Origin: Cyclostephanos tholiformis
Taxonomy: Eukaryota > Bacillariophyta > Thalassiosirophyceae > Thalassiosirales > Thalassiosiraceae
Assembly: GCA_036939975.1 (NCBI GenBank)
Contig: JALLPB010000309.1
Span: 1 to 22,054 of the forward strand
Length of the DNA stretch: 22,054 nt
Reading direction: 5' to 3'
Shown here one piece after another: positions 10,401-20,166 of this stretch (positions are counted from its first letter, which is position 1; each line of letters opens with the position of its first letter). The notes below the pieces were generated by a model. The model made no database searches. It had not been told where the DNA came from and was given only the letters and a program-made list of their open reading frames with translations. Both the position numbers and the translations under genes were made by a program.

Positions 10401-13400
10401 GAAGTCTATCCTGCATGGCGTTGGTGCGAAAAACTGGATGCAATTGAGCATGTTCAGAAGAAACTGAACTTGCGTCCAAATCTTCCCGATTTTTATAACA
10501 TGGCTATGGAGCGGCCAAAGAAAGATCCTCGTGGATACTGCCTCCTCTTTGTCGACGCTTCCCGCAAATCTGGCTTGGGATCCTCCTTCTCTCACAGTTG
10601 TAACCCTACATGTGAGGTCCGTGTGGTTTCTCTCAATGGGAAACTGTCTCTTTCCATGACTACCCTTCGCGACTTAGAACAAGGAGAAGAGCTCACATTT
10701 GACTACAATGCGGTGACTGAATCTTTAAATGAGTATAGATTTGCGGTTTGTTTGTGTGGGCAAAAAAATTGCAGGGGTTCATTTCTGCACTACGCCACAG
10801 CTGATTGCTACCAGCAAGTGCTCGGCCGTAATTATCCCCCCGCAGCCCGTTTCGCCAGTTTAGTTCGTGGCTGCATGAAGCAAATCATGTCAAAAGAAGA
10901 CTCAGAGCTTTTGCTGAAACATGGTTTCAACACTGCGGCATTTGGAGCTGTGAGCTTCAATCATCATGTAAGCAGCGCTGATCCACAATCAACACCTGAT
11001 TCAATTGACAACGTTCCAGTATGGTTAAGGACCTTCGTTGCTGATTGTCTACGGTATATCGAATACGAACGGAGGGCTCTCCCAGTAGCTTTGCTGTGTA
11101 ATCAAATGGAACGATTGGAAAAGAAAGAAAAAAAATGTAAGGTACCACGTCCAAAAAAAGAAGATTCTGGCTCTTCGATTGAATCAGCATCATCAAAATT
11201 GAAATCTGTAGGCTCGAAGCCGATGGCATCATATTTTTTCTTCCTTCAGAGTCAAAGAGGAGCTTGGGAAGTGATGGCAAAAAAAAATCATGGTGACCTC
11301 AAAGGTCTAGAATTCAGTCAAGCCGTTAACAAAATCGCTTCACAGGCTTGGAGTAATCTCAGTGATGTAGAAAAACAGCTATGGAAAAAGAAAGCAATAA
11401 AAGATTGGAAAAGAAAAGCTGGGAAAGAAAATACAAAGTTGGAGGAAGAGAAGCAACAAACTACAAAATCAAAAAACGCTGCTAAAATTACTGACGCACA
11501 AAAGGTTGAAGCAAAAACGAAGGAAGAAGGAAAGATTGAAGAAAATGACACATCGTCCTATCATGATGGGACTATGGAAGCGAAGTGCATATCAATTGCA
11601 GATGCGGACGCAGAAGGTTTCTCTGCCATGGAGCAAAGAATTCAGCAACTTGCGCAGAGCCTAAGCCGCATAGGTCGTGTACTTGATCGACACAGAGAGA
11701 GTGTGTTCGCTGAAAGAAAAGATGGCATAGCTACTGTTGACTGTGATCTACTGCGCAATTTAGTCCACTCTCCTTTGAAGATAATGTCCGACGATGATGT
11801 AGTGAGCTGGATTTGGACTGATACCAAAGGTGTTGTTCCCGACATGTTCTCAAAGATAGATCAACACTTTTCGGAGGACTCCTTGCTCAGTCGGATTCTT
11901 TATAACACCAAAAAATCTTTTCCTGTCTTAACGGCGTATTCTCAGAAGCTCGCCACTTCATTTCTAGAGAAGAAGTGGAAACATACATGCACAAGCACTG
12001 ATGCAAGGCGTTTGGTGCAAGAGGCGTTGCTTAATTTTCGAATGAATATAATTGATTTTCTTTCTTTTGCAGAGAAATCATACGAAGACGTTCTGAATGG
12101 GAAACGCAGAGAACAAGCGGGTAAAAGTGAGGAGAAGAAAAAACAGCACATCGAGTCACTTGATTCACTCCCAGGAGAAGAAACTCAGCCCGAACTCCAT
12201 GTCAATATTGCCATGCCCCCAGCTAGCGATGGTGGTGATATAGGGCCCGTGAATACGACCATTGATGCCCCAAATATGCATACGGGTACATCGCTAGCTG
12301 ATGATTGTGTTGTGTCTTCAAATGATTATGAAGCGATATCCATGAGAGGGGGTGGTGGCGAATGTGTCTCCGCCGATCCATCAAATAGCAATTCCGACTC
12401 CTTGATTCATGTTACCGACAACACATTATTACCAGCATCGATGGGCGTGATTGGTGCTGTTATTGGCCAGGAGTCTTATTTAGTTGGACCAAAGAATGGA
12501 CTTCCTATAATCCAATCTGCGGTTTATGAGGACGTTCAATCTTTATTGCATTTGAGCCACGCGGACCCTGCTTCTAGTAATAGTTTTCAACCATGTCCTG
12601 ATGGATCAACTGAAGAGTCTTATTTAGTTGGACCAAAGAGTGGACTGCCAATGATCCAATCTGCGGTTTATGAGGACGTTCAATCTTTATTGCATTTGAG
12701 CAACGCGGACCCTGCTTCTAGTAACAGTTTTCGACCATGTCCTGATGGATCAACTGAGTTGGTGGAGGGTGGAACTCAAGTGAGAGGCGTGGGAGGCGGA
12801 ACTATCTCGTCGTCTAGACTGCAAGATTTGATTAACGCCGTATCTTGTAATGGTTATGGTGGCGCTGAAAATAATTCCAACGACACTACTGCCAGCATCA
12901 ACCCGCCTTCCAGATTAACTGAAGCGCTTCCGTCGGCTTTTTTACCCGATTGCCCCCAAGAACAAATCAAGTCAGACGCAGAAAGAAATAAGCCGAAAAA
13001 GAAAGCAGTTCCACTCTTACCTGACCAAAAAAAATACCTCTACGGTTGGTTGTTTGATCCAATGCATGTATTAAACCCTTATCCTACCGACGAGGAAAAA
13101 GCTACAATCATGAAAGATACTGGAATAGAACGTAGTAGACTCGACAGTTGGTTCATGAAGAATAGACAGAAAGTGCTGAACCCAGAAGTTGAGCCAGTGA
13201 AGATGATATGGAATGAACAAGACCAAGACCACTGGGCAAAGTTCAGAAAGAATCGATTTATGTTAGAGGCAACAGCTGATTTGTTGTTGATGTACGCTCG
13301 TACGAATACATTCTTTCTGTTGGAACCCTTTCGCCAGTTTGACTCTACCCCAATAGAAGTATATGCTAGGGAACTGGGAAATGAGGTGCCGCGTCATTTT

Positions 13401-16400
13401 TCATTGCATTGTGAAAAGCGTCCTAGTCCAACATCTGGCTCTGATGGAGTGGTCCTTGTCGAGAACTCTACTTGCGAAGTATTCGATGCCAACAGCACAA
13501 ATACATCCAACAAGATAATTGAAGGGCAAGAATTAGGTGATTGTTGCTCTCCCGACGATGTAATTGACAAAGTAACTGTTGGATACGCAGGGGACTATGT
13601 CCTCAGCCAATTATTACAATGGGTAAATGGAGGTATTGGCCAGAAGAAAGGTCTTCCAGATTTTTTCGGGTGCGTAATGCTACCACCTATCAAGGGATGT
13701 TGGGAGAAAATCCAATGTCGTGAAGTTAAACTTCCGAATTCCACCAGGTTAGTACCAGTTTTTTCATTTTTCTCTTGTAGAAGCGTGTCATAGTCCAACA
13801 TATATGTTATCCACCATACTGCACAAATTCAAAAGGCGGAACAAAAAAGCTACAGAATACCACTTGATGGCACGCCCGAAACTTGCCGAATGGTTCGCTG
13901 ATCGCTACCAGCGCGGGAGTCCATGGGATCACGAGGTGGCGAAATATTTTTGCCCTTTGGACCAAACTGCTCCCGACCCCACTTTGCCTATGGGCTCTCC
14001 GGTTTTAGACTATTTGGTAACTGGCAATGATGCAAACATTCGGCACGTTTCTGCGTCACTTAGCGGGCTTTCTAGTACCACCGAACGTGGTGGGTCAAAA
14101 ATGTCCGCTTCCGACAGGCTTCAATTCACAGTTGACGAAGGAATGCCCGCACAAGCTGTTGCCAATTGGGTGCAATGTGAGAACCCAAATTGTCTCAAAT
14201 GGCGGAAGCTACCCTGGCATGTAGATGTAGATTTGTTACCAGAAGCATTCTTTTGCAAGGACAACATTTGGAATCCTAAATCTAAAAGTTGCGATGCTCA
14301 GGAAGATAAATGGGATATGGACGATGCGCCTATCAAGTTTGACTCGCACGAGGAACTTGAAATAGGAGGTATGTAAATTTCCGCTTAAATCGTTTGTTCA
14401 TTGTTGAACTTCTCCCATGCTCATCTTTATTTTCATGCAGCGTGGTTTGATGTCCAACGAGAGGGTAAGCTAGGCTACCACGAAGCGCAAGTGATTGAAC
14501 TAGACTTGGAATCTAGTATAAAGCGGGTAAAGTTTCATTTTTGGAAACTCCCCAGTGATCGAGATGAGTGGGTGGAGATTGGGTCGCCAAGAATTGCACC
14601 TCACGTGAGTATAATCATTTTTTTGGTATTGATGGTAGTTATGATGCTGCAACTTATTTTTGTTGCAGCACTCTTACACACCAAGACCGGCTGATGGCTA
14701 TGGTGCAAAAAGCAAGAAGAGTTCTGATAGAAAGAAGATCTCAGTTGATCGACCATTGAGTTCTACTTTGCCCCAAAAGAGAACGATAGAAGATGTAGAG
14801 GCACCAAAACCTTCTGAGAGCGTGGACGGCGTTGAAAACAACAAGTTTGTTTTGTTTCCAAAGTCAACCATTGACTACCTCAATGCGTGGATGTCACAAA
14901 ATGCCGCCACTCCTTTTCCTACGACAAGCCAAAAAACACAAATAGCTGCTGCTACTGGCTTGAATAAGAGGCAAGTTGGCGATTGGTTGGCAAGAGCAAG
15001 GAGGAAGCTAAGAGTGAAATCGAACAAGCCAAGTGATAGTTCAGCTGGAGTCAGCGCGCGACCAGCTTCCATTCCCTCAGCAGATATTGCAAGTGTCAAA
15101 AGTCTTCCAAGTGATGCAGCGAATGCAGAGAACTTGCTTCTTGGACTAGAGAATCAACCAATGCTGTTACAGGATGTTGCTCAGGAAAACACTCATTTAG
15201 CGGCTGTGCAGCAAGGCTCCCAAGCCGATGCTTCCACAGGCAAGCTTGGTATTTCATCTCTGATTGCGGAGCTAGAAAGTGACAAGCATAAGATATCAAC
15301 AAAAGAATTTGAGATTTACATGATGAAGGATTGGCGTCTACGTCTAGAGAACACGGACAAATTATATCCTTCATCGGCCGAAAAGGAGAAGATAATTACA
15401 GAAACGGGTATCGATAAAAAACGATTAGAGGGCTGGTTCTCCCGGGCCCGGAAGAAACTGAAAAGTCAGAACATCGAGCCCGTAATCCACTCAGTCGTTT
15501 CTCAGCCTCCTGTCTCGGTCGTTTCTCAGGAATCTGTTTTAAGTGCACCTACCGCTGCCATTGTAAATGCGGAGGGTCCTAACTTTGATGCATCTCATAC
15601 AGTGCAACCTGCGGTGACAATATCTAAGGACAATCCAAATCATTCTTTGACCCCTATAGAAGTGACATCGATGCGCGGAAGCATCGCGGATAATAATGTA
15701 CTCAATTCTCCATTCAACACTGGTAAAGCAAGTATGTGCGTTCTCGCGTCAACAGCCTTGGAGGAACAAGCAAATCCACCCCCTTCGGCGACGTTAGCAA
15801 GCACTAAAAGCCAGACCCAAATAGATTCTCATCATGTTTTTGACGAGAACAACCTCGCAACTACGATGAAAGTGGCCAAAGTAAGTGATACAATCAAGTC
15901 ATCTTCGAGTTCAACCCCTAAGGGGTTGACGGAAGAAGCGAAGGCTTATCTTTCACGCTGGATGTCAGAGCACTCATGGAACCCGTACCCGACTAGGGAG
16001 GAGAAGGTAGCAATGATGCGTCACTTGGAAATTCCGGATGAAAAAAAGCTCGATGGCTGGTTCTGCAGAGCAAGGAAAAGGCACATGAAAAATGGCAGCT
16101 CCAATAAACCAGCTAAGGATGACAAAGTGAAAGTGATTGTCAAACATCAAGGGAATCATGTATTGCTATTCCCCGGTCATGATAGGGCTGGGCAGAATGA
16201 TATTATTCAGACTGATCGGAATGTAGGATCTGCACGCATCCCTCCCGCCCAAGGCTTATCCAACTTTGCGTCTCTTTTGAGTGCGGCCAGTCTCATCAAT
16301 ACAGATACTGGAAATGCATCCACTCATGTGAGGGTTGATGAGCCCACGGCTCATGACAGCGAGCATTCACAGCAACAGACAAAGATATCACTACACGTGA

Positions 16401-16960
16401 CACAAGATGGGCTCGCTGCTTTTGACAGTGAAAAGAATCACGCAAAAGTTGGGGCAAGGGAGAAAGCTATCTTGGCTACATTTCAAACGTTGCAGTCGAT
16501 GAAAATCGTTGATCGGCCCCCCCGCGCTTCCCCGACTGATCGCTTACTGTATCAGCAGCCTCAGCAACGTTTGCCCTCTGATCATTCATCCTATCACAAC
16601 TCTCAGTTGCAACAACGAGCATCCCCTGCAGAATACATACATCATCCTGAATATTCTTCTGATTTTTCCTCCTACCAGTACTCACGAGACCAGCTTAGTG
16701 TTGATCCCGCGGACCATTTTTCCTATCAAACATCGCAAGTCCAAGCGCGAGCTTCTCCTGCAGGAAATTCTTACCAATATCCGCAACGGCGAGAGCGAGC
16801 TTCTTTTACGGAACACCCTCACTATCAACATTCAGAAGAACCACAGCAAGGTCAAGGCTTTCATCATCCCGCTCCTATTTGTGTGGAAATTTCTTCTGGT
16901 CGTCACCCGCAGAGCGATGATTTTTATTACGAAAACAATATGCCAAACTATGATCATTGA
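7487..16960 (+). CDS. Giant SDG2/ATXR3-like SET methyltransferase with CW and four homeodomains
   Basis: Exons 7487-7815, 7946-13747, 13794-14368, 14441-14604 and 14669-16960 give 9162 nt and 3053 residues. Domains by eye: Tudor/SH3-like ~101-168; AT-hook (KPGRPPGSRNKSG) ~228-240; degenerate bromodomain-like ~427-549; SET/post-SET ~895-1062; HMG box ~1199-1275; 48-residue tandem repeat 1619-1714; KN homeodomains ~1803-1855, 2355-2406, 2502-2556 and 2710-2765; CW zinc finger ~2166-2215; Tudor-like ~2237-2290; Tyr/Gln/Ser/Pro-rich tail ~2915-3021. The SET core has GHG, YYRGEVYPAWRW, FSHSCNPTC, ELTFDYNAVTES and CLCGQKNCRG. From family knowledge the GEVYP-WRW, FDYN-VTES and CLCG-CRG segments, and the helical region after SET, point to plant SDG2/ATXR3, which makes H3K4me3. 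Nuclear H3K4 methylation is therefore the likely role. Homeodomains show PYP..EEK and WF..ARK signatures. The third exon join uses an unusual 46-nt intron; if it is wrong, the protein ends at 13793. CW fingers read methylated H3K4 in other proteins. Confidence 0.8.
12471..12758 (+). repeat. In-frame 144-bp tandem duplication in the SET gene
   Basis: Two copies (12471-12614 and 12615-12758) lie head to tail and encode 48 residues each, beginning ESYLVGPK and ending CPDGSTE. They differ at few positions (for example N/S, I/M, H/N, Q/R), so the duplication is recent or kept homogeneous. The unit sits in a disordered linker between the HMG box and the first homeodomain. Confidence 0.9.
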
Positions 16961-17049
16961 AGTACTTGCACTGATTCCTTTCTTCACTTATCGAAAAAAT
17001 CAGCCCATGCCTGTTTATTATTCCCCATCACGAAACTTAGGGAAAGACA

Positions 17050-17055
17050 AATAAA
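17050..17055 (+). terminator. Candidate polyadenylation signal of the SET gene
   Basis: AATAAA lies about 90 nt after the TGA stop at 16960, a typical distance. The sequence is AT-rich here, so a chance match is possible, and use of this hexamer in this organism is not shown. Confidence 0.3.
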
Positions 17056-17145
17056 ATACTGATTACTATTATTGCTTCGAGAAATAATATCATTCTAGAT
17101 AATATTTCAGGTTAATTCTGTCACATCGTAAAAGGTATGTTTGTA

Positions 17146-17182
17146 CTACCATATATGGTAGACCCGAGGAAGCATGCTCCTC
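17146..17182. repeat. Two adjacent palindromic elements
   Basis: CTACCATATATGGTAG (17146-17161) is a perfect 16-bp palindrome. It is followed at 17166-17182 by GAGG-A-AGCATGCT-CCTC, an inverted repeat with one unpaired base. No coding potential surrounds them. They could form cruciform or hairpin structures or be remnants of a small mobile element. Confidence 0.4.
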
Positions 17183-17663
17183 TAGTACATACTATGAGGG
17201 AGTGCATTCTATGGGACTGAGCCAGACATAAGCCATGAGTTCAAACTTGACATCAGGATTTGCCTATGGAATAGTATGTCGACGCCTGATCTGGGGTGGG
17301 TGATTGAGTTTCATGATAAGCTGCACCCAGAAGAATCATAAAAATACTTAAGCAAGTTATTCATGCTAAACAGCTGATGAATGGTGTATTGATAATACAT
17401 GAACTAGTGTTGACTGGGGACACTTCGAATAGTTATGGATAGTACCTTAGTATTTGCGAGTTGGTCCATGGATATCTTTGTGAAACAAAGTCCTTTGATC
17501 CGTTGCAAGATGAAGCCAACGAAGTAGGGGGGGAACACAGTGCGATATAAAGATTATTGATGGAATTAGGTTTTGCTGGAAAGTCGATAGAACTAATATG
17601 CGACTACGTTGACAAGAGAATTAAAACCATGTAAACATAACATTTTTTCTTTGGTGATAGGGC

Positions 17664-17679
17664 GGATTTTATAAAATCC
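17664..17679 (-). terminator. Histone-type 3' stem-loop of H2B
   Basis: GGATTTTATAAAATCC forms a 6-bp stem (GGATTT/AAATCC) with a 4-nt loop (TATA), 50 nt after the H2B stop in gene orientation. It is preceded by AACA and followed by GCCCTATC, and the H2A hairpin has the same flanks. By analogy with animal replication-dependent histone mRNAs it would mark 3' end processing. Confidence 0.75.
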
Positions 17680-17729
17680 TGTTTGTGTTGAGCTGTCATC
17701 AGAATAACTCTTCAGTACTCATCATTCGC

Positions 17730-18089
17730 TTACGCGGAGGAGAACTTGGTAACGGCCTTGGTTCCCTCTGACACGGCGTGCTTTGCGAGCTCACCGGGAA
17801 GCATTAGACGAACGGCTGTCTGGATCTCGCGGGACGAGAGTGTGGCCTTCTTGTTGTAGGTGGAGAGCTTTCCGGCCTCGCCGGCGATGCGCTCGAAGAT
17901 GTCGTTGATGAACGAGTTCATGATGCTCATCCCCTTCTTGCTGATGCCGGTGTCGGGGTGGACCTGCTTGAGGACTTTGTAGATGTAGGTCGAGTAGGAT
18001 TCGACCCTCTTCTTGCTCTTCTTCTTCTTATCGGTGGGGCCTTTCTTGGCAGCCTTAGCAGGAGCCTTCTTGGATGGTGTTTTAGCCAT
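17730..18089 (-). CDS. H2B: Histone H2B
   Basis: The product is a 119-residue core histone that pairs with H2A in the nucleosome. The N-terminal tail is Lys/Ala/Pro-rich ([16 protein letters not shown]). The histone fold carries [35 protein letters not shown] and [20 protein letters not shown]. The C-terminal helix ends with AVTKFSSA, whose Lys is the conserved ubiquitination position. Length is normal for the family and there is no intron. Codon use is strongly C/G-ending, as expected for a highly expressed gene. It is divergent from H2A across 380 bp, and the 3' hairpin suggests cell-cycle-coupled expression. Confidence 0.97.
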   Translation of the reverse strand: MAKTPSKKAPAKAAKKGPTDKKKKSKKRVESYSTYIYKVLKQVHPDTGISKKGMSIMNSFINDIFERIAGEAGKLSTYNKKATLSSREIQTAVRLMLPGELAKHAVSEGTKAVTKFSSA

Positions 18090-18469
18090 GTTGGGAAATG
18101 GATTGAGGGAATGAAATCGATGAAGCGATTTTGTGAGAGGAGAGAGATGGAAGAGATTGATAGTATTAGCGGGTAAGGAGTGTGTGAGGCGAGACGAGAC
18201 AAACCGCGCCCATTTTTGGAAGGCCTCGAGGAACGATAAATTTCCGGCGCGCAGAACGCTAAATCTAACTCACAGTACTGATTTAGACGTAGAAAAATAG
18301 TCATAGTACAAATAACACATAAAATCCGACTGTCAAAGGTTAAAATACACATTGACAGCCTTCTTTCTCTGCGGCCGAAGCAACACATTCAACTTAACCA
18401 GACTTCGTCACAAATAATCGAACCGCAGCTTTTGCTATCGCTCCACCACTCAAATCAAAACTACCAACC
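18090..18469. promoter_or_regulatory. Shared divergent H2B/H2A promoter
   Basis: This 380-bp interval separates the two start codons, so both histone promoters lie in it. It contains an inverted repeat, CTAAATC (18259-18265) and GATTTAG (18280-18286), with a 14-nt spacer, and a nearby TTTCCGGCGCGC tract that loosely resembles an E2F-type site. No clear TATA box was seen. Coordinated S-phase control is inferred from the arrangement. Confidence 0.6.
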
Positions 18470-18841
18470 ATGTCTGGAAAAGGAAAAGGAGGCCGCGGCG
18501 AGAAGAAGAGCACCACCTCTTCTGCCAAGGCTGGACTTCAGTTCCCCGTCGGCCGTATCGGCCGTTACCTCCGCCAGGGAAAGTACGCCACCCGAATGGG
18601 CGCCGGCGCTCCCGTCTACCTTGCCGCCGTCCTCGAGTACCTCTGCGCCGAGATCTTGGAGCTTGCTGGAAACGCCGCCCGCGACAACAAGAAGGCTCGC
18701 ATCGTGCCCCGTCACATCACCCTTGCCGTCAAGAACGACGAGGAGTTGAACAAGTTGCTCGGCGGCGTCACCATCGCGTCTGGAGGTGTCCTCCCCAACA
18801 TCCACGCGGTTCTTCTCCCCAAGAAGTCTGCGACCAAGTAA
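18470..18841 (+). CDS. H2A: Histone H2A (canonical type)
   Basis: The product is a 123-residue intronless core histone. It begins [13 protein letters not shown], then shows [20 protein letters not shown], the family signature, and [20 protein letters not shown]. The acidic patch ([13 protein letters not shown] and [10 protein letters not shown]) is intact. It ends [18 protein letters not shown]. There is no C-terminal SQ(E/D)-hydrophobic motif, so it is not an H2A.X type, and no H2A.Z features are seen. Codons are C/G-ending as in the H2B partner. The start has an ACCATG context. A histone hairpin lies 49 nt after the stop. Confidence 0.97.
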   Translation: MSGKGKGGRGEKKSTTSSAKAGLQFPVGRIGRYLRQGKYATRMGAGAPVYLAAVLEYLCAEILELAGNAARDNKKARIVPRHITLAVKNDEELNKLLGGVTIASGGVLPNIHAVLLPKKSATK

Positions 18842-18890
18842 ATTAATTTCGGATGAGTTGACTCTAAAAGTTACTCGCAATCAAACAACA

Positions 18891-18906
18891 GGATTTTCTA
18901 AAATCC
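18891..18906 (+). terminator. Histone-type 3' stem-loop of H2A
   Basis: GGATTTTCTAAAATCC folds as a 6-bp stem with a TCTA loop. It is preceded by AACAACA and followed by GCCCTATC, matching the H2B hairpin and its flanks. It starts 49 nt after the stop codon. The animal consensus has the same stem and loop sizes but is GC-richer. Confidence 0.8.
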
Positions 18907-19805
18907 GCCCTATCAAACAAAGCCTGCCGCATTCCCTATCAACCAATTTGTCTCATTCCTTCTTCCACCTTCCACCAATACGTAGGGGTTTGGTGTGTTA
19001 CGCTTGATTTGAAACGATGGAGATAATATCACGCTAAAAGGGTGTTGCTGCTCGCACCATGCAAGTTAGCTCACCTTGGAGGACGAATATAAATAAAATT
19101 TTATAGTTTTGTTTTCTTCTAGGGCCACCATGAGACGAGCCATTGACCTGATCATATACTAGTGGCTGTCCGCATACATATCTAAAACTTTTTCAGTTAC
19201 ACAAAGTACCATTACTGGCACATTTTTTTACCAACAATTTATTATGTCCCAAAGGGAGACCACTGTCGCCTACAGTACTGCTCAAAGGCTGGCATTTTCA
19301 AACACGGTGAGCTGGACTGCAAGGATTTCTATCGACTTACGCTGAGCAATGGCTAGGGTTGAATTGTTAACAGGAGAGCGCAGCTCGTACGCTTGTCTTG
19401 CATCATATGATCGGACAAGTTGACGAATGATAACATTGACAAGGGTGATGGAATCTGGATGGAAATGATGACATTGTATCTACAATAATCATTCGTTCCT
19501 GCCGCATGCCCTGGATCGCCCGTCTTCCTTCATTGACTCGCAGAATGGTCTTGTGTAAAGTTCGTAGTACATTCTGTGATGTTATAGAGGACGAGGTGGA
19601 GCGAGTTTCCTCATGGATCAGATGGTGAGAGATAATAGCAAGTTACAATTCCTACTAATGCTCACATTGGGAACATTAGACTAGTACATCATGGATAAAC
19701 TCTATTTGATTACCTCTATGTCTGATTCCTACTTAAGAGGGAGTGAAATATATGAGATACATTATGGACAACAGATATGTGTGTGATGTACTTTGAACGA
19801 TGGGT
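18907..19805. other. Intergenic region, no gene recognised
   Basis: All frames are short and lack domains. The DNA is AT-rich with several stops in each frame. No tRNA-like fold or clear long terminal repeat was seen. It separates the 3' end of H2A from the 3' end of the H3 fragment, which face each other. Confidence 0.5.
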
Positions 19806-19821
19806 GGATTTTAGAAAATCC
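19806..19821 (-). terminator. Histone-type 3' stem-loop of the H3 fragment
   Basis: On the minus strand this reads GGATTTTCTAAAATCC, identical to the H2A hairpin, 71 nt after the H3 stop. It is followed by ACCCATCG, resembling the GCCCTATC that follows the other two. It shows that the genomic 3' end of a histone H3 gene is retained here. Confidence 0.8.
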
Positions 19822-19892
19822 GGTTCTGTGTGCTCAATGTGTCGTTAAGACAGGTATTCACTCAATGATAACTCACTCAATGAATAGCATGA

Positions 19893-20144
19893 TTAAGATT
19901 GCTCTCCACGGATGCGGCGGGCAAGCTGAATGTCTTTAGGCATGATGGTGACACGCTTGGCGTAAATGGCGAACAAGGTGGTGTCCTCAAAGAGGCCAAC
20001 AAGGTAGGCCTCCGGAGCCTCCTGAAGAGCGAGGACAGCAGATCCCTGGAAATGAAGGTCACTCTTGAAATCCTGGGCGATCTCACGGATGAGACGCTGG
20101 AAGAGGAGCTTCCTGATGAGGAGGTTCGTGGACTTCTGGTAACG
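19893..20144 (-). pseudogene. H3: Histone H3 C-terminal fragment, 5' half missing
   Basis: The frame encodes 83 residues aligning with H3 from Arg53/Tyr54 ([18 protein letters not shown]) to the C-terminus ([21 protein letters not shown] ending, here GEQS). The N-terminal tail and first helix are absent. In their place, within about 20 bp, lies the 3' end of a Copia element in the same orientation. The frame is still open, but it departs from the near-invariant H3 at many sites: E59N, P66L, T80S, R83H, S86G, an EAPEAY segment, and TTLFAIYA for the usual NLCAIHA. Lys56 and Lys79 are kept. An ATG at 20207 gives a 104-codon frame, but its first ~21 codons come from Copia sequence in another frame. 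Probably a non-functional remnant. Confidence 0.85.
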
Positions 20145-20166
20145 ACATGAATGTGTGGTGCGAATG

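Larger units (their letters stand above)
16961..17663. other. Intergenic region downstream of the SET gene
   Basis: No gene is supported. All frames are interrupted by stops. One stretch around 17458-17635 reads as protein-like fragments broken by a stop, but I cannot assign it. The region holds the 3' UTR of the SET gene and the 3' flank of H2B. Confidence 0.5.

Noticed and set aside
16509..17054. A 181-codon plus-strand frame overlapping the end of the SET gene
   Set aside because: It lies in another frame of the Tyr/Gln-rich tail, and no domain or intron junction supports it.
17458..17635. A protein-like stretch (RLLMELGF near its middle) that loosely recalls Copia RNase H
   Set aside because: It is interrupted by a stop, very short, and lacks the catalytic motifs; similarity is too weak to call a relic.
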